A stretch of 64,000 bases of DNA. Origin: Calycina herbarum. Taxonomy: Eukaryota; Ascomycota; Leotiomycetes; Helotiales; Pezizellaceae. This document shows positions 1-12,297 of the stretch, piece after piece; within the stretch, counting starts at the first letter, position 1; the number at the start of each line of letters is the position of its first letter. The DNA lies in NCBI GenBank assembly GCA_001414485.1, contig LLEY01000023.1, positions 62,001-126,000 on the forward strand. The letters run 5' to 3'. Made by a program: the position numbers and the translations under genes. Below the pieces are notes generated by a model. It saw only the letters and a list, made by a program, of their open reading frames with translations, ran no database searches and was not told the DNA's origin.

Positions 1-1432
1 CCGTTTTAAAGAAGTACTAGTGTCGATATAATCAGAGTAAATAGCACTCTACGTAACCTTTTCGCTTAAGGTCTATTTAAGTAAACAGAGCAGCTAACTT
101 TGCTCTATATATACGAACGATAATATACTCTTTTTATATTATACTATTAGCTACTAAGTTATACTAATACTATCTAAGAATATTTCTTCTAGTAATCTAT
201 GTTTTAAGATCACTTCTCTAAGGAATATAAATACTAATTCCTTAGCTATACTTGATTCTATATATACTATTAGAATTATATACTTTATAAGTCGTTTTAT
301 AATAACTAGGATCGAGTTATACTTAACTCCTATTATTAGATCTTTAGATTTTAGTAATTTAATAATAAAATCTATAGATACTAATCTCTAAGGTACCTGT
401 AGTATTAGAGTAGTATTTATCTGTTTATAAGAAGTATAGCGGGAAGCCTTATTCCTAGTATAGGTATTATATTCCGCTATTACTTTCTTAACTATCGCGG
501 ATAACTAATTAATATAGTAATATTATCTTATTCTCTAGAGAGTTTAACGTACTCTCTAGTATCTATAAGCTAGTGCTGAATAATATTCTTTAACGAATTT
601 TCTTACGTAAAATTCTAGAACCTATAGCTTTCTGTTTTTATATCTTTCTTTATTATTATACTTATTTATAATATAGTAAATATCAGCGAAATCCCTTCTC
701 TAAACTAGGTTAGATAGTATATCTTCCTATTTAGCTAACTCTAGCTGATTCTTTTTCTACGCTTATTATATCTTCTTCTACTAAGGGTCTTTATCTCTTA
801 TAGTAGCGATTTTATGAATTATAGAAGCTAAATCTCTATTCTCGAGAGTTTTTAAGATCGCGATCTTTTTAAACTCTTTATCTCCTTTATACCTAGGTTT
901 CTAGCTAAGAGTATTAGCTTAAGTATTTAACGTCTCTTTTATATACTAAATAATAATATTAAATCCTCTTAATATTTCTAACTATCTAGCTAACTGTCTA
1001 GTTATAAGTTTCTTAGTTATTATAAATACTCTAAGATTCTCGTAGTCGGATAAAACTATAACTTAGTATTTTACTAGCTATAAATAGATTCTCTAGTGTT
1101 CTAGAGCTAATACTATAGTAAGTAATTCTTTGTTAAAGATACTATAGTTTTATTATACTAGGTTAAATATTTTAGAATAATATATAATAGGTATAAGTTT
1201 TCCTTTATTATTTAGTTATAAGTAAATTATACCTACTACTATATCTAAGGCGTCTATTTTAATTATACTAGGTTTTTCTATAAACCTTACTTTAATCTTC
1301 TAGAAAGCGTTCTTAGCTTATTTATTCTAAATAAACTTAATAGCTTTTTTAACTAGTACTGATATTAGTTTAGTAATCTTTATATAGTCTTAGATAAATA
1401 GACAGTAGAAGTTTATAAATCTAAGAAAAGAT
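1..1432 (-). mobile_element. Gypsy I retrotransposon, pol fragment (integrase to RNase H/RT)
   Basis: RIP-degraded pol of a Gypsy element, read on the minus strand and cut by the left edge. The reverse complement matches the plus-strand Gypsy II at about 15.5-16.7 kb, for example around 230-300 against about 16,520-16,620 (integrase). The frame is full of TAG/TAA stops. The fragment stops at the TA where transposon A is inserted (1433-1434) and resumes at 3295. Confidence 0.85.
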
Positions 1433-1434
1433 TA

Positions 1435-3294
1435 ACGTGGTTTATTAGGACCTAGCGCATATCAGGACCTGGCGCACTTTTCCTTAGCATTCAACTTTAA
1501 ATATTAATAAATTAACTATAATATATTAAATTAACTATAACTACTTAGAATCCGAAGAATCAGACATATCTACATCTATTTAACAAGTTCGTATATTATA
1601 ACCAGCTTTTCCGCAAGTACTACAACGCTGTCTAGACGATTGCCCCTCCTTCTTATTACCCCCCTCTACACGTAAGTCGCGTCGTACTTGCTCGTTAACG
1701 TCCTTTTAAGTTAAAAGATCTTGAACATCCTCTACTATAAGTGCCCCCCCTTAACATACACAAGTCTTTTTAGCTCTACAACGTTTGCTTAAGGCTTTAT
1801 TCGCTGCTTAAAGAGTACGTACTTCAGTAGATAATAAGGTCATCTCATAGGCTATTCGCTCTATACCTTTTACTAATACAGCAACTGTCTCAAATAGTAG
1901 AGTCGGCGAGCTCCCCTAGTAACAGGCAATCCGTTTCTAAACAAGAGTCGATTATAAAAGCGCTTTAGTAGAGTTTAAGAGAGTCTAGGAGATCTAAGTG
2001 TTAGAATTAGCAGTAAAGGGTCTTAGGGGAGTTAGAGTCTATAACCTTATATCAAGCTTTAAAAGTACTACTTACAGGTTAAAAGGTACTAGGCCAGCTC
2101 TACGGAATCCAGCTTAAGCGTTCTAGACCGTTATTGATTCTTTATATACTACTATAAAAGCTAAAAAGAACTCTACCTTCGTAATATAGTTAATATAGGC
2201 TTTAATAAACGTCTTAATCTACCGACTATACACCCGCTTTAATATACTAAAGCATCTAATATTAAGTAGTTAGGTTATATAGAATAAGTAAGGAGGTAGT
2301 CCAAGAGTTATAATATTGTATACTTTATAATACTCTTGAAATTCGGCTGATTTATAACTCTTATACCTATCTAACACCAGCATTCGATATAGACCCTTTA
2401 TATAACTAGCAGTATGTTTATCGAAGTATTTTAGCTATTCTAGACCTGTCTCGTTGTTTATCTATCTGTTACTTGTCAGTTTAATAACCTAGTCATATAG
2501 GAGGCCGCCGTCTATATACTAATTCGTAAGATGATTCTTCCCTTAGACGACTAAAAATAGAGGGACATCTCAACCCTTACTATTAATACAAGCAATTGCT
2601 ATAGCCTATTCCCAATTGCCTAGCTAAACTGCCTTACCTCTGCCACGTCGATCTACATATGTAACAACTATTATAGGGCAAATCATATCTATTATAAAGC
2701 CCGTTTCGTCAAAGTTATAGAAATCGCAATCTAAAACGCCGTATTTCACTCTTATATTTTACACAAGTTAGAACCACGCACTAATTAGGTCAAGATCTTC
2801 GCATAAGGCCCTTTAGAAGTCGTAAACGCGATTAAAACACGTCTTTAACCCTAGTTGTCGTTATATAAATCGATGTACCCAAAGCTTACTAACGCGTTTC
2901 TCTCTCTGTAATTCGAGGATATAATTTACTATATCTTCCACACTAGCTAGCCGGGGTACAAACCCTCTAGAATCTAAGTTAAGTATATTCTGAAGAATCA
3001 CTTCCTCCTCGAGTTAAGTTAATTTAATATTTGCTAGCCGTCGTTCTAGGAGAGGAAGTTAGCCGTTTATTCTACAGCAAAGGCTAGTTTCAAAGACTTT
3101 GTAGATTTTTACAACAGCCCGACGACTAAGCTTTTTAGATGATCAGATAGCCTCAATAGCTAAGATGATTCGAGCTTCTTAAGTTTGAATTTCTATTAGT
3201 AGTTGTTAAGATAACGTATATTAAAATAATAAAGTAGAGAAGATAGGAAAAGTACGCCAGGTCCTAATATACGCCAGGTCCTGATAAACCACGT
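1435..3294 (-). mobile_element. Fot1/pogo-like TIR transposon A, RIP-inactivated
   Basis: A 1,860-bp element bounded by inverted repeats of about 50 bp starting ACGTGGTTTAT, each containing two copies of an AGGACCTGGCG-type motif, and flanked by TA (1433-1434 and 3295-3296). The minus strand encodes a ruined DDE transposase: around 2,250-2,480 it reads like a pogo-family core (a DKHTAS-type stretch, then a catalytic-loop LPPY...LKRVY stretch), and near 1,590-1,630 there is a C-terminal CxxC-type motif typical of Fot1-like transposases. Multiple stops are present. The uninterrupted Gypsy II sequence near 15,470 shows the empty site with a single TA. Confidence 0.88.
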
Positions 3295-3529
3295 TATATA
3301 TCTTTTATATTCTCTAGTAACTTCTAGTTTAAGATATCTTAGATCTTTACTAGATTTATTTCTATTTTCTCTAAGCTAAATACCTATTCTAGGAAAAGTG
3401 TCTAAGTTACTCTAAACTCGTATTTTAAGAGTTTCAACTAAGAGTTTACTTTTATAAGTTATTATAAAACTTCTTTAATATATCTCTTATATTCTTCTTC
3501 TTTTTCTAAGAAGATTAAGATATTATCTA
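3295..3529 (-). mobile_element. Gypsy I, RT fragment between two insertions
   Basis: Short minus-strand piece of the Gypsy I reverse transcriptase between transposons A and B. It matches the reverse complement of Gypsy II at about 15,230-15,470. Confidence 0.8.
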
Positions 3530-5364
3530 ATATGTTTTATAAGCGAGTCGCTTATATAAGCGGGTCGTCTACTTTCCTTATCGCGTACTATATACTACCT
3601 TTAAATTATAATAGCTTAATACTACAACGTTTAATTACCTTCTTAAGAAGCTAATATTATTTTAGTACTCTAAGAACTTGAAAACAACGTGTTATTAACC
3701 GAATAAAGCGCTATAAAGATTTACTATGTTCCTTAAAAGACTCTCTCTAATTAACGCGCTAGAAAGCTCTTATAACGCGATTACTAGCCTAATTCGAAAA
3801 ATCTTATAAAGCTAGAGAAGGAGGTAATAGTTAGATATATATTAGAGTTAGATTCGCGAGGGTTTTCGCTTATAAGAGATATAGTACGAGATATAGCTAA
3901 TAATCTACTAAGAGAGCGCGATAGAAAGCCTATAGATAGAAACTAGCTAGATAACTTTATAAAACGTATACCTAAGCTTAAAACTTAATAGAGTCGTTTA
4001 TACGATTATTAGCGAGCTTTAACTAAGGATCCGCGAGTTATTAGCTTATAGTTTACGCTTATATAGTCTATTAAAGAGAAATATAGTATTTAAGATAAGG
4101 ATATTTATAACTTTAACGAAAGTAGCTTTATAATAGAAGTTATTTCGTTCTAACTTATTATTATAAGCTTAGAAACGCGTAGAAAGCGAAAGCAAGTTTA
4201 GCTAGGTAATCGCGAGTAGGTTATAGTTATTTAAGAAGTTAACGTAATAGAATAAGTAATCCTACTATTTATTATATTCGCGGGCAAAGTACTTATTTCT
4301 ACCTAGTACTAAGATATATATATACTATACGATTAGGTAATTAAGATTAGCAATAACGGCTAGATAAATAATAAGCTTAGAGTTATATAGTTAAAGTATT
4401 TTAATAAGTATATAAAGGTATAAAGTATAGAAGAATATCGTTTATTAATTATTAATAGTTATAAAAGCTATAACTTACTTAAATTCTAGTAACTCTATAA
4501 AGACTTAAATATTATTACTCTTTATATACCTCTACACTTATCGTACCTACTATAGCCGCTTAATATAGTCTGCTTCTTACTATTAAAGCGAGCGTATAGA
4601 GCTGAGATATTAGGCTTAGTACGGAATTATATTAATTATATTACTAAAGAAACCTTTCTTCTTATATTTAAAGCAGCTTTTTATAAAGTATTTATAAAGG
4701 ATAATATCTACGCGAGTTTTAAAGAGGCTAGGCTAGTCCTATATAGCCTAGAAGCTGTGTTATTAAAGCTTGATTTAAGGCTTCGTACGCTAATACTAAT
4801 AATACTAGAAGACACTCTATAGACACTTAAAATACTAAGTAACGTATATAAAATAATAGCTTAATTAACACTTATTCGAGATCGGATTCAAAGACATCAA
4901 GACTCGTTACCTATTTCTATTATTCAGTCTCTTAATTAACTTAAAAAAGGCTTAACTAGGGTGATATATAATATAGTATTAATATGTAAGGAAATTACTA
5001 GTCTTCGTATAATAACTAAGGCTATAACTAAGTGTAAAAGTCGTAAGAGGAAGTATATTAAGAGTTAAGAGATATTAATAGTAGGCGACGTAGCTGATTT
5101 AATTATATCTAAGAAAAATAGTAGCTAGAAATAAGGTAAAGAGTCTAGGAAGAGAGTTTACATAGACAGGTACTATAGCCGTTGTAGTAAAACTAGGTAT
5201 AATTCTTATACTTATTAGGTAGAAATATTAGATATAAAAGATAGCGAAAGTTCTAAAGAATACTAGATAGCTTCTATAGTAATAATAACTTTGTATAGTA
5301 TTAAGTATTTTATATTATAATAACACTAGGTTGAAAAAGTAGGCGACTCGCTTATAAAACACGT
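3530..5364 (+). mobile_element. Fot1/pogo-like TIR transposon B, copy 1 (heavily RIP-mutated)
   Basis: An 1,835-bp element flanked by TA (3528-3529 and 5365-5366). It has exactly the same length as copy 2 at 33,472-35,306 and is collinear with it. The left TIR has decayed (ATATGTTTTATAAG against ACGTGTTTCACAAG in copy 2). The plus strand carries a pogo-family transposase relic, including a PLHLSYLL-PLNIVCF-LLKRAY-type stretch around 4,540-4,600, interrupted by many TAG/TAA codons. It sits in Gypsy I RT, and the intact paralogous site is near 15,230. Confidence 0.88.
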
Positions 5365-6440
5365 TAGATAGTAGATTACTATTACTCTTAGAAGATCTCT
5401 TAAAATATTATTATTTTATCTCTAATATATAGCTAGTACGTTATAAAGTCTAAATAGTATAACTATATATTCGTAAAAGCCTAATAGTAAGATAAATACT
5501 ATTTTCTATTTATCTCTAACTTTTATTTATATAAGTCTATAAGCGTTTTATTAATCTAGTTTTATAAATCGTACTACTTTACTTAACTTATTCTATAAGT
5601 ATTAGCTAGGTAGTAGTAGATAAGCGTTCTTAACTATAGTATAATTTACTTCTTAGTAATTAATATATACTCTCTTTTCTAGGTTATCTTTTTTCTTAAT
5701 AATAAGTATATTTAAGGTAATTAGTAACTTAGATTTTCTAATATATCTCTTCTTAATACCTTCTCTTATATAACTTTTTATTCTTTATAGGCTTTTCTAG
5801 TTATATAACCGAAGCTTCTGTTTTAAGAGGTAATAATCCTCTTTTAATTTAATCTTATAATTCTATAGACGGTGTTCTAATAAGGCTTACAAGTCTTCTA
5901 GGTTTTTGAACAAAGCTCTAAATTCTTTATACTATATAGGTATTTTATTATTAGTTGCTTTACTAACTTATAGAGGACCCTAGACTAGGTGTCCTAGTAT
6001 ATTAGAAGAGGTAGCGCTAACCTTGTTCTAGCCTTATAATTATAATTATAAACCTACGTAATTATATTAACTAAAGGTTATTTTCTAAGTCTTCTAGTTA
6101 ATATCTAGATTATATTCTTAAATCTATAGTATACTAAGTATCGCTTCTTTACTTCCTATTTTAATAATATTAAATTATATATCTAAGTAATATCCTCTAA
6201 TATTAATCTTTATTAGAATAGTTTACTAATTAATAATTCTATTCTAGTATATAACGTCTATTCTATTAACTACTCCTAAGTAGTATAGCCTTATACCTTT
6301 AATTAGAACGTCTAGCTTCTTCTAAGCTACTAGAGAAAGGAAATTACCCGTCGCTCTAGAATTAATTAAGACTTAGAGTTCCTTTTCTCTTATTTTTACT
6401 ATTACTATAAGTTGATTTTCTTTAGAGATAGTATTACTTA
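5365..6440 (-). mobile_element. Gypsy I, RT/protease fragment
   Basis: Minus-strand continuation of Gypsy I. The sequence near 5,550-5,590 is the reverse complement of Gypsy II around 15,020-15,060, and that near 6,370-6,420 matches the protease region around 14,170-14,220. It ends, approximately, where the LINE is inserted. The right boundary is uncertain by tens of bases. Confidence 0.8.
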
Positions 6441-9400
6441 TATTTATACGAAAAGGAGCAGAGATTCTCTTAAGTTAACAAACACCGATTATACTCTCGC
6501 TTAAATACCGAGACCTTGTTTATATCGAGATCACGCTATTCTAAGGCCTCCTGTTATATATCCTTAATATATATAACGCCCCCCTAGGCGCTAAGGGCGC
6601 TAGAGAGGCTATTAACCTCGTCCTTCACTTATAATACATTACTATAACGAATACCCTTATAGCCGGCAACTTAAACCTAAAGAGCCAGCTCTAGTAACCG
6701 GATTTCCATAGGCAGGAAAGTATACAAGCTCTCTCGCTTACTAACTAGACAGAGGACGGAGGGCTATAACTCTCTACCCCTCCTAGGACGTAAACGTACA
6801 ACCTTAGCAACACCCTCGACCTTGCCTTTTGCTTAAGCAACCTCTACTAAAGAGAGGCGTCTACCGAGATAGACCTTACCTTTAAGTATAGCTCTAACCA
6901 CCTCCTACTTCTTACCCGGCTTCCGTATATAGGAAACCTAATAGAGAAGGATCCGCCTTTGAAACTTAGTACTCTTAACGATAAAACCTTCGAGACTACC
7001 CTCTAAAGTAAGCTCGAAACGTAATAGCTATACGAACTTACGTAATAACTAAACACGGAATCGCTAGAGGCTCTAGCAGGATTTATCACCGAGAGCGTAT
7101 ATAGCGCGTACCTCTATAGTACTAAGCGAGGTCTCGGACATAGATTCGGACACCTCTAGTAGAACAAGGAATGCTAGACGACAGCTACCGAGGCAAGGCA
7201 GGCACAAAGGCTTAACATAAGCCCTCGAGCCTTAAAGTCTCTTCGTAGAAGTCTAAGACAGGAAATCCAGTAGGTAAAGAGAGAATACTTCTGTAACCTA
7301 ATCGATAAAGCTACGAAGAGCAAAGACGTCTTTAAGATTTATAAGTAGCACTAGAGCACTAGAATATATAAGTATCCTCTCTTAAGAGACTCGGCAGGTT
7401 AGCTAGGCTTTACTACTTAGGAGAAGAAGAAGATCCTCGTATAGGAGCTGCTTATAAACAAGGCCGAAGTTAGGGATATACTATTTAATACTCTAACTAC
7501 TTCTACTTAGGCTCTCCCGTAGGCAGACCTTACTTTATATAAGGTTAAGGAATTAATCCTTAGTAAAGCTTCAACTGTACTAGGAGAAGACGAGCTAGTA
7601 ACAGGGGTCCTTAAAGTAGCCTAGCTACAGATCTCGAACCTTGTCTTCCTACTATTCAGAGGCTATATAGAGACAGGCTTCTACTTAAAGATCTTCCGAT
7701 CTACTATCGTCGCTATTATCCTAAAACCTAATAAGAAAGACAAGTCCTCCCCTCGAGTATACCAGCTAATTACTCTACTCTCGGTCCTTAGAAAAGGGCT
7801 TAAAAGGCTCCTCGCTAAGCGAGTCTCTTAGATAGCTATTAAGTACTCTATTCTAGAGCAGAACCAGTTTAGAGCTCTTCTGCTAAGAGCTGCCATAGAC
7901 CTTACTACCTGTCTTATCTTCGATAATAAGTTAGCTCTTATAGATAAGTAGGAAGCCTCTCTTCTTATACTCGATATTAAGAGCGCCTTTAACGTAGTAC
8001 TCTCTAGCCGCCTAATTAAAAGGTTAAGAGAGTAAGGATAGCTGTATTACTTCGTAGAATAGGTCTCCTCTTTCTTAACTAATAGATTAGTAAAAGTAAA
8101 GCTTAATAGAGAAGTAGGCGACGCTACCCCGCTTTAGTATAGCCTTCTACAAGGCTCGTCTATCTCACCGATCCTCTTTATGCTTTATATCTAGCCTCTC
8201 TTCAGATTAGGAGTTAGTTCTCACCTAGTAGTATAGAGATTCGGCTACGCCGACGATATTAGATTACTTGCTTTCAAGCCTTTAAAAGCAGGGAATATTA
8301 AGAACCTAGTAAAGCAGGTAGCAAGCGTACTTAAGTAGGGCATAGACGAGGGTATTATCTTTAACGCTGAAAAATCAGAACTTATCTACTTCTCTTATAA
8401 AAGGAAACAAAGAGGAAGAGGTATCTAGCCTCCCCCTGCTATTATAGTTAAAGGAAAGACAATAGAGCCTATATAGGAACTCTAGTAGCTTAGTATCTTC
8501 TTCGACCCCTGCCTCACCTTTTATAGTTATATTAAAAGAATAGCTAGTAAGGCTATACTTGTAGCTAATACTCTCAAAGGAATAATAAATATAGTAAGAG
8601 GATCCCTCTTATATCTGCTGAAATAAGCAGTCACTGCTTATATCCTCTCGATCGCCTATTTTAAACACGAGACCTAGTACTCTAGTCGTACGAAAACAGG
8701 CTAAGTAGGTACTATAAACAACCGGATCGGCCGCTACCTAACTCTCCTAGATAGAGTAGTTACAAAGTATACTAGAATCATCCTCCTAGTCTATAAAACC
8801 ACTCCTACCTCGGTACTCCTTATAGAATCTAGCCTCCTAGCTACTAAAATTACTCTTATAGTAAAAAGCGAAGCTTTTAAGACTAGAACTCGACGACTCA
8901 ACTCGGTACACCTGCTTAAGCGATGTGTAAATAACCCTTACTTAAAGGCTAGGCTTATTTACCGCTCTTCTAAACCTCTCCCCTCTTTAGAAGAAGTCGA
9001 TCTAATTCAAGACCTCTTATAGAGTAGAGGGTTTAACCGCTAAGCCCGCCTTCTCGAGGTAGCCGGCCCGAGCTCTAATAGTAATAAAGACTCCTACAAA
9101 GCCGAATTCCTTGAATTCCTCGCCTCTGTTCCGCCTATAGACCTAGTTGTATTTACCGACGGCTCTCGCTTAGACGATAAAAACATAGGAGAAGGCGTAT
9201 GCCTTATAAGAGAAGGGGTTATTTTAAATATAAAGCTCTTCTCTTTTAGTAAAACCTTAGAAATATATAATACAGAAGCGAGAGCCGCCTTACACGGTCT
9301 TAAGCTTGCTCTTATATCCCCTTTTTAGTCCTCGACTATAAAGTACTAGATTTACCTCGATAACCTCGAGGCTATACTATAGCTAACCTACCGATCCTGT

Positions 9401-10275
9401 AGTATCTCGTAAGAAACCTTTAATAAGGTATTCGACTTTACTTAGCTATACCTAGGGAAGATCTAGACACGGTAGTGCTCTAGTTATATAGGAATTCAAG
9501 AGAATGAAATTACTAACAAAGCTACAGAGAAAGCGGCTCGAACACCCCTCCCTAGCCCTTCTTTACTCTATACTACTATACTTAAGAGAGAAGTTAAAGA
9601 GACAGGGGTTAAGCTTACGAACAAGCTTTAGTAGATAACACTCCTAGATATCTATAAGAGACTAGGTCTTACTTCCTAGCTCTTGAAACCTAGAACTCTC
9701 TAGCTACTAAGAGAGGTCCTAGCTCGGCTTATTATAGCTTATACTAGTTACGGAGACTTTATAGTATACTACCTTCGATTCTACTATCTTAACATATTAC
9801 TAGAATCCGGGAATTATAAATATAAAAAGGCTAAAGTATAATTCCATCTACTCTTCTATAAGCTTACAAAGAACAAAGAGCTAAGGCTATTAGCTAAGGT
9901 AGAGGGAAATCCTTAACTCCTGTTCGAACCTAGTTATAAGAAGCTTTTTAACAAGGTCTATTCTAAGACTAAGTTCTTTATAAAGATCTATCTCTTAAGA
10001 TAGTTAAAACTCTCTTTTCCTTTCTTTTTCTATATTTTTATATATATCTCCTTTATCTTTCTCTAATTCTATAAACTAATTAAGGATAAGAGCTATTCCG
10101 AAAGTAGAGCTTCTCTTTAAACTATCTCTTATAAATTAGCTTACTCGTTTACACCCCCTGTAGCCTAGAGCACCCCTCTAGCGTCATTTGCCCTCTTTTA
10201 GAACTTTTTAGAACCTAGACTACGCGATCTAGACTCCGTCTAACGTTAAATAGAAATAAATAAATAAATAAATAT
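6440..10275 (+). mobile_element. Tad-like LINE (non-LTR) ORF2 remnant
   Basis: Plus-strand non-LTR retrotransposon, 5'-truncated and RIP-mutated. Visible parts in order: an endonuclease-like AGNLNL stretch (about 6,663-6,680); a reverse transcriptase with the catalytic FGYADDIRLLAF box at about 8,240-8,275, preceded by an LILDIKSAF-type motif (about 7,960-7,990) and LLQGSSISPILF (about 8,145-8,180); and an RNase H domain with VFTDGSRLDD (about 9,150) and NTEARAALHGL (about 9,270). A cysteine-poor remnant of a terminal zinc region follows. The 3' end is an AATA tandem tail (10,252-10,275), as expected for a LINE. RNase H in ORF2 fits the fungal Tad group. The exact 5' boundary is uncertain. 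Confidence 0.85.
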
Positions 10276-11834
10276 AGTTTATACTAAATCTATTTAATAG
10301 TTACTCTATATAATATTTTAACAGTCTACTGCTTATCTTTTATAGGTTAGTAGAATTCTTAGATTAGATCGGTCTAGAGGTCTACTTTAGTAACTCTAAA
10401 CATCTACTAATCTCCTAATCCTTTAAATACTATTATAATTCCTTTTTCAACTCTTAACACCTAATATTTTTCGTTAATTACTAACTTATAATCTTAACTA
10501 GGTAGGTAGGTAGTAATGTCTAACTTTAAATATCTATTATATTTATCAAATCTCTATAAGTAATACTACTACTAATTAGTAGTATCCTCTCTTAAATCAG
10601 TAACTATCTATAGATCTCTCTTCTCTAGGTAGTTATTTAGTATTGTCTATTCTAGTCCTAGCTTCTTAAACTTAATAGTTTCTCTTCTATTAATAGAGCT
10701 AACTATAGTTACTCGATTCTAATTATTCCTTATTATCTTATAAGTAGTTAAGATAGTAGAATTAATTCCTTAAGTAGAATATAAACTCTAAAAATCAGGT
10801 TTCTATTCTTCTATATATACCTATCTATTCCTTCTTTAAAGGTTCTTATAAATACCTATGTTTCCTCTTCTTTAGATTTATATATTCTAGGATTCATCTC
10901 TAATAAGTTAGATTCTAACTCTAATAACTCTAATAAACTTGTTAATAGTAGTAATTCGTATTCTTCTTAAAAATGCGATTTATAATCTATTTCTAACTAT
11001 ATATTATAATTATCTTTAAAGAGTAGATCTCTATTATTATTAGTATCTTATACTCTACTAACTTATAACTTAATTCCGTTGTTTAACTATAGATATATAA
11101 CGTCTGCGGTTATATCTATAGCGTCTATTTTAATCTATATACTATATTCTCTAGCTTCGAGTTCCTTATCTATAAGTTTAATTTTATTAAGTAATACTAC
11201 TTCCTTATAAACTATAGTATTAACTCGTCTCTTCTTATTAGAGTCTTTCTTCTTATTATACTTATTTACTCTATAGCTAGAGAGGCTATAGTTATAACGT
11301 AAGTTCTACTCGCGTTAACGATTTCGCTTCTTCTAGAAAAGTCCTTCTTTCTTTAGAAAGGTTTTCTTCTATATAGCGTTTATCTCCTTACTATACTTAG
11401 CGTAGGAGTGCTTCTACTTTTCTAACTCTTAGCTCTTTTCTCTATATCTAGGGTTACTCTTCCTAAATTTATATAGGCGGTTATCTAGCTAGATAACTTT
11501 CTTAATTATACTTATAATAGTTAAGAATTATATATTCTACTTAGCTATTTCTTTATAGATATATACTTTTAAACCTCTATAGAAGAGTTTTATAAGAGCG
11601 ATAGTATTCTACTCTAATTTCGTTCTTACTGAAATTCATTAGTATAATCTATTACTAATCTAGTCTAATATAATTCTAAAAGCTTATATATAGCTGTTTA
11701 AATTATATTAAAATCTCTAAAGACTTTTCTAATAGTTGCTTTAAATCCTCTCTAGGATTTAAATATAATCTTAGTTAATTCTATCTTTCTATCTTTATCC
11801 TTGTTTTTAAAGAAGTCCTCTAAATATAGCTAAG
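10276..11834 (-). mobile_element. Gypsy I, gag/protease fragment
   Basis: Minus-strand Gypsy I resumes after the LINE tail. It matches the reverse complement of Gypsy II at about 12.6-14.1 kb, for example 10,640-10,860 against about 13,600-13,830. It runs up to the CTAAG (11,830-11,834) duplicated by the Gypsy II insertion. Confidence 0.8.
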
Positions 11835-12297
11835 TATTATAAATTATAGAAAGTAGTAAGTAGTCTAGACAGCGCTCTAATAGAATAAGATACGAAATCT
11901 AGGAAAGGAAGGTAACATAGGAGGAAATTAGTAATACGAAAGATATTTAAGGGTTTTAGAATCTCACTATTATAAGACTGTTGGAAGTCACGTGTGGTCA
12001 CGTGACGTGATCGCCTTAATCGCTCTGATCGCTCTGATCGCGAGCGATATAGACGATATAAGCGATATAGGCGATGTACTTAGAGAATAGAGGTTCTATA
12101 TAAGACTAGTACGTCTACTATTAGATAGAAGCTTTATACTTAACTTTAGTTATTAATCTTATTATCTTATTTAACATCTTTAATATAAGTAACGAGTTCA
12201 CTTCTAAGTAAATAACCTATCACGTCTATACTTCTTACTTATATACTAACCTTTAAGACTTAGTTATCTTTATTTAGTTCGTTTAAGTTTTATTATA
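11835..12297 (+). repeat. 5' LTR of Gypsy II
   Basis: 463 bp, collinear with the 3' LTR at 18,182-18,644. It retains two CACGTG hexamers exactly 10 bp apart (11,989 and 11,999), followed by short ATCGCTCTG/GCGATATA repeats (about 12,013-12,075). The 3' LTR has lost both hexamers to C-to-T/G-to-A changes. Confidence 0.93.
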
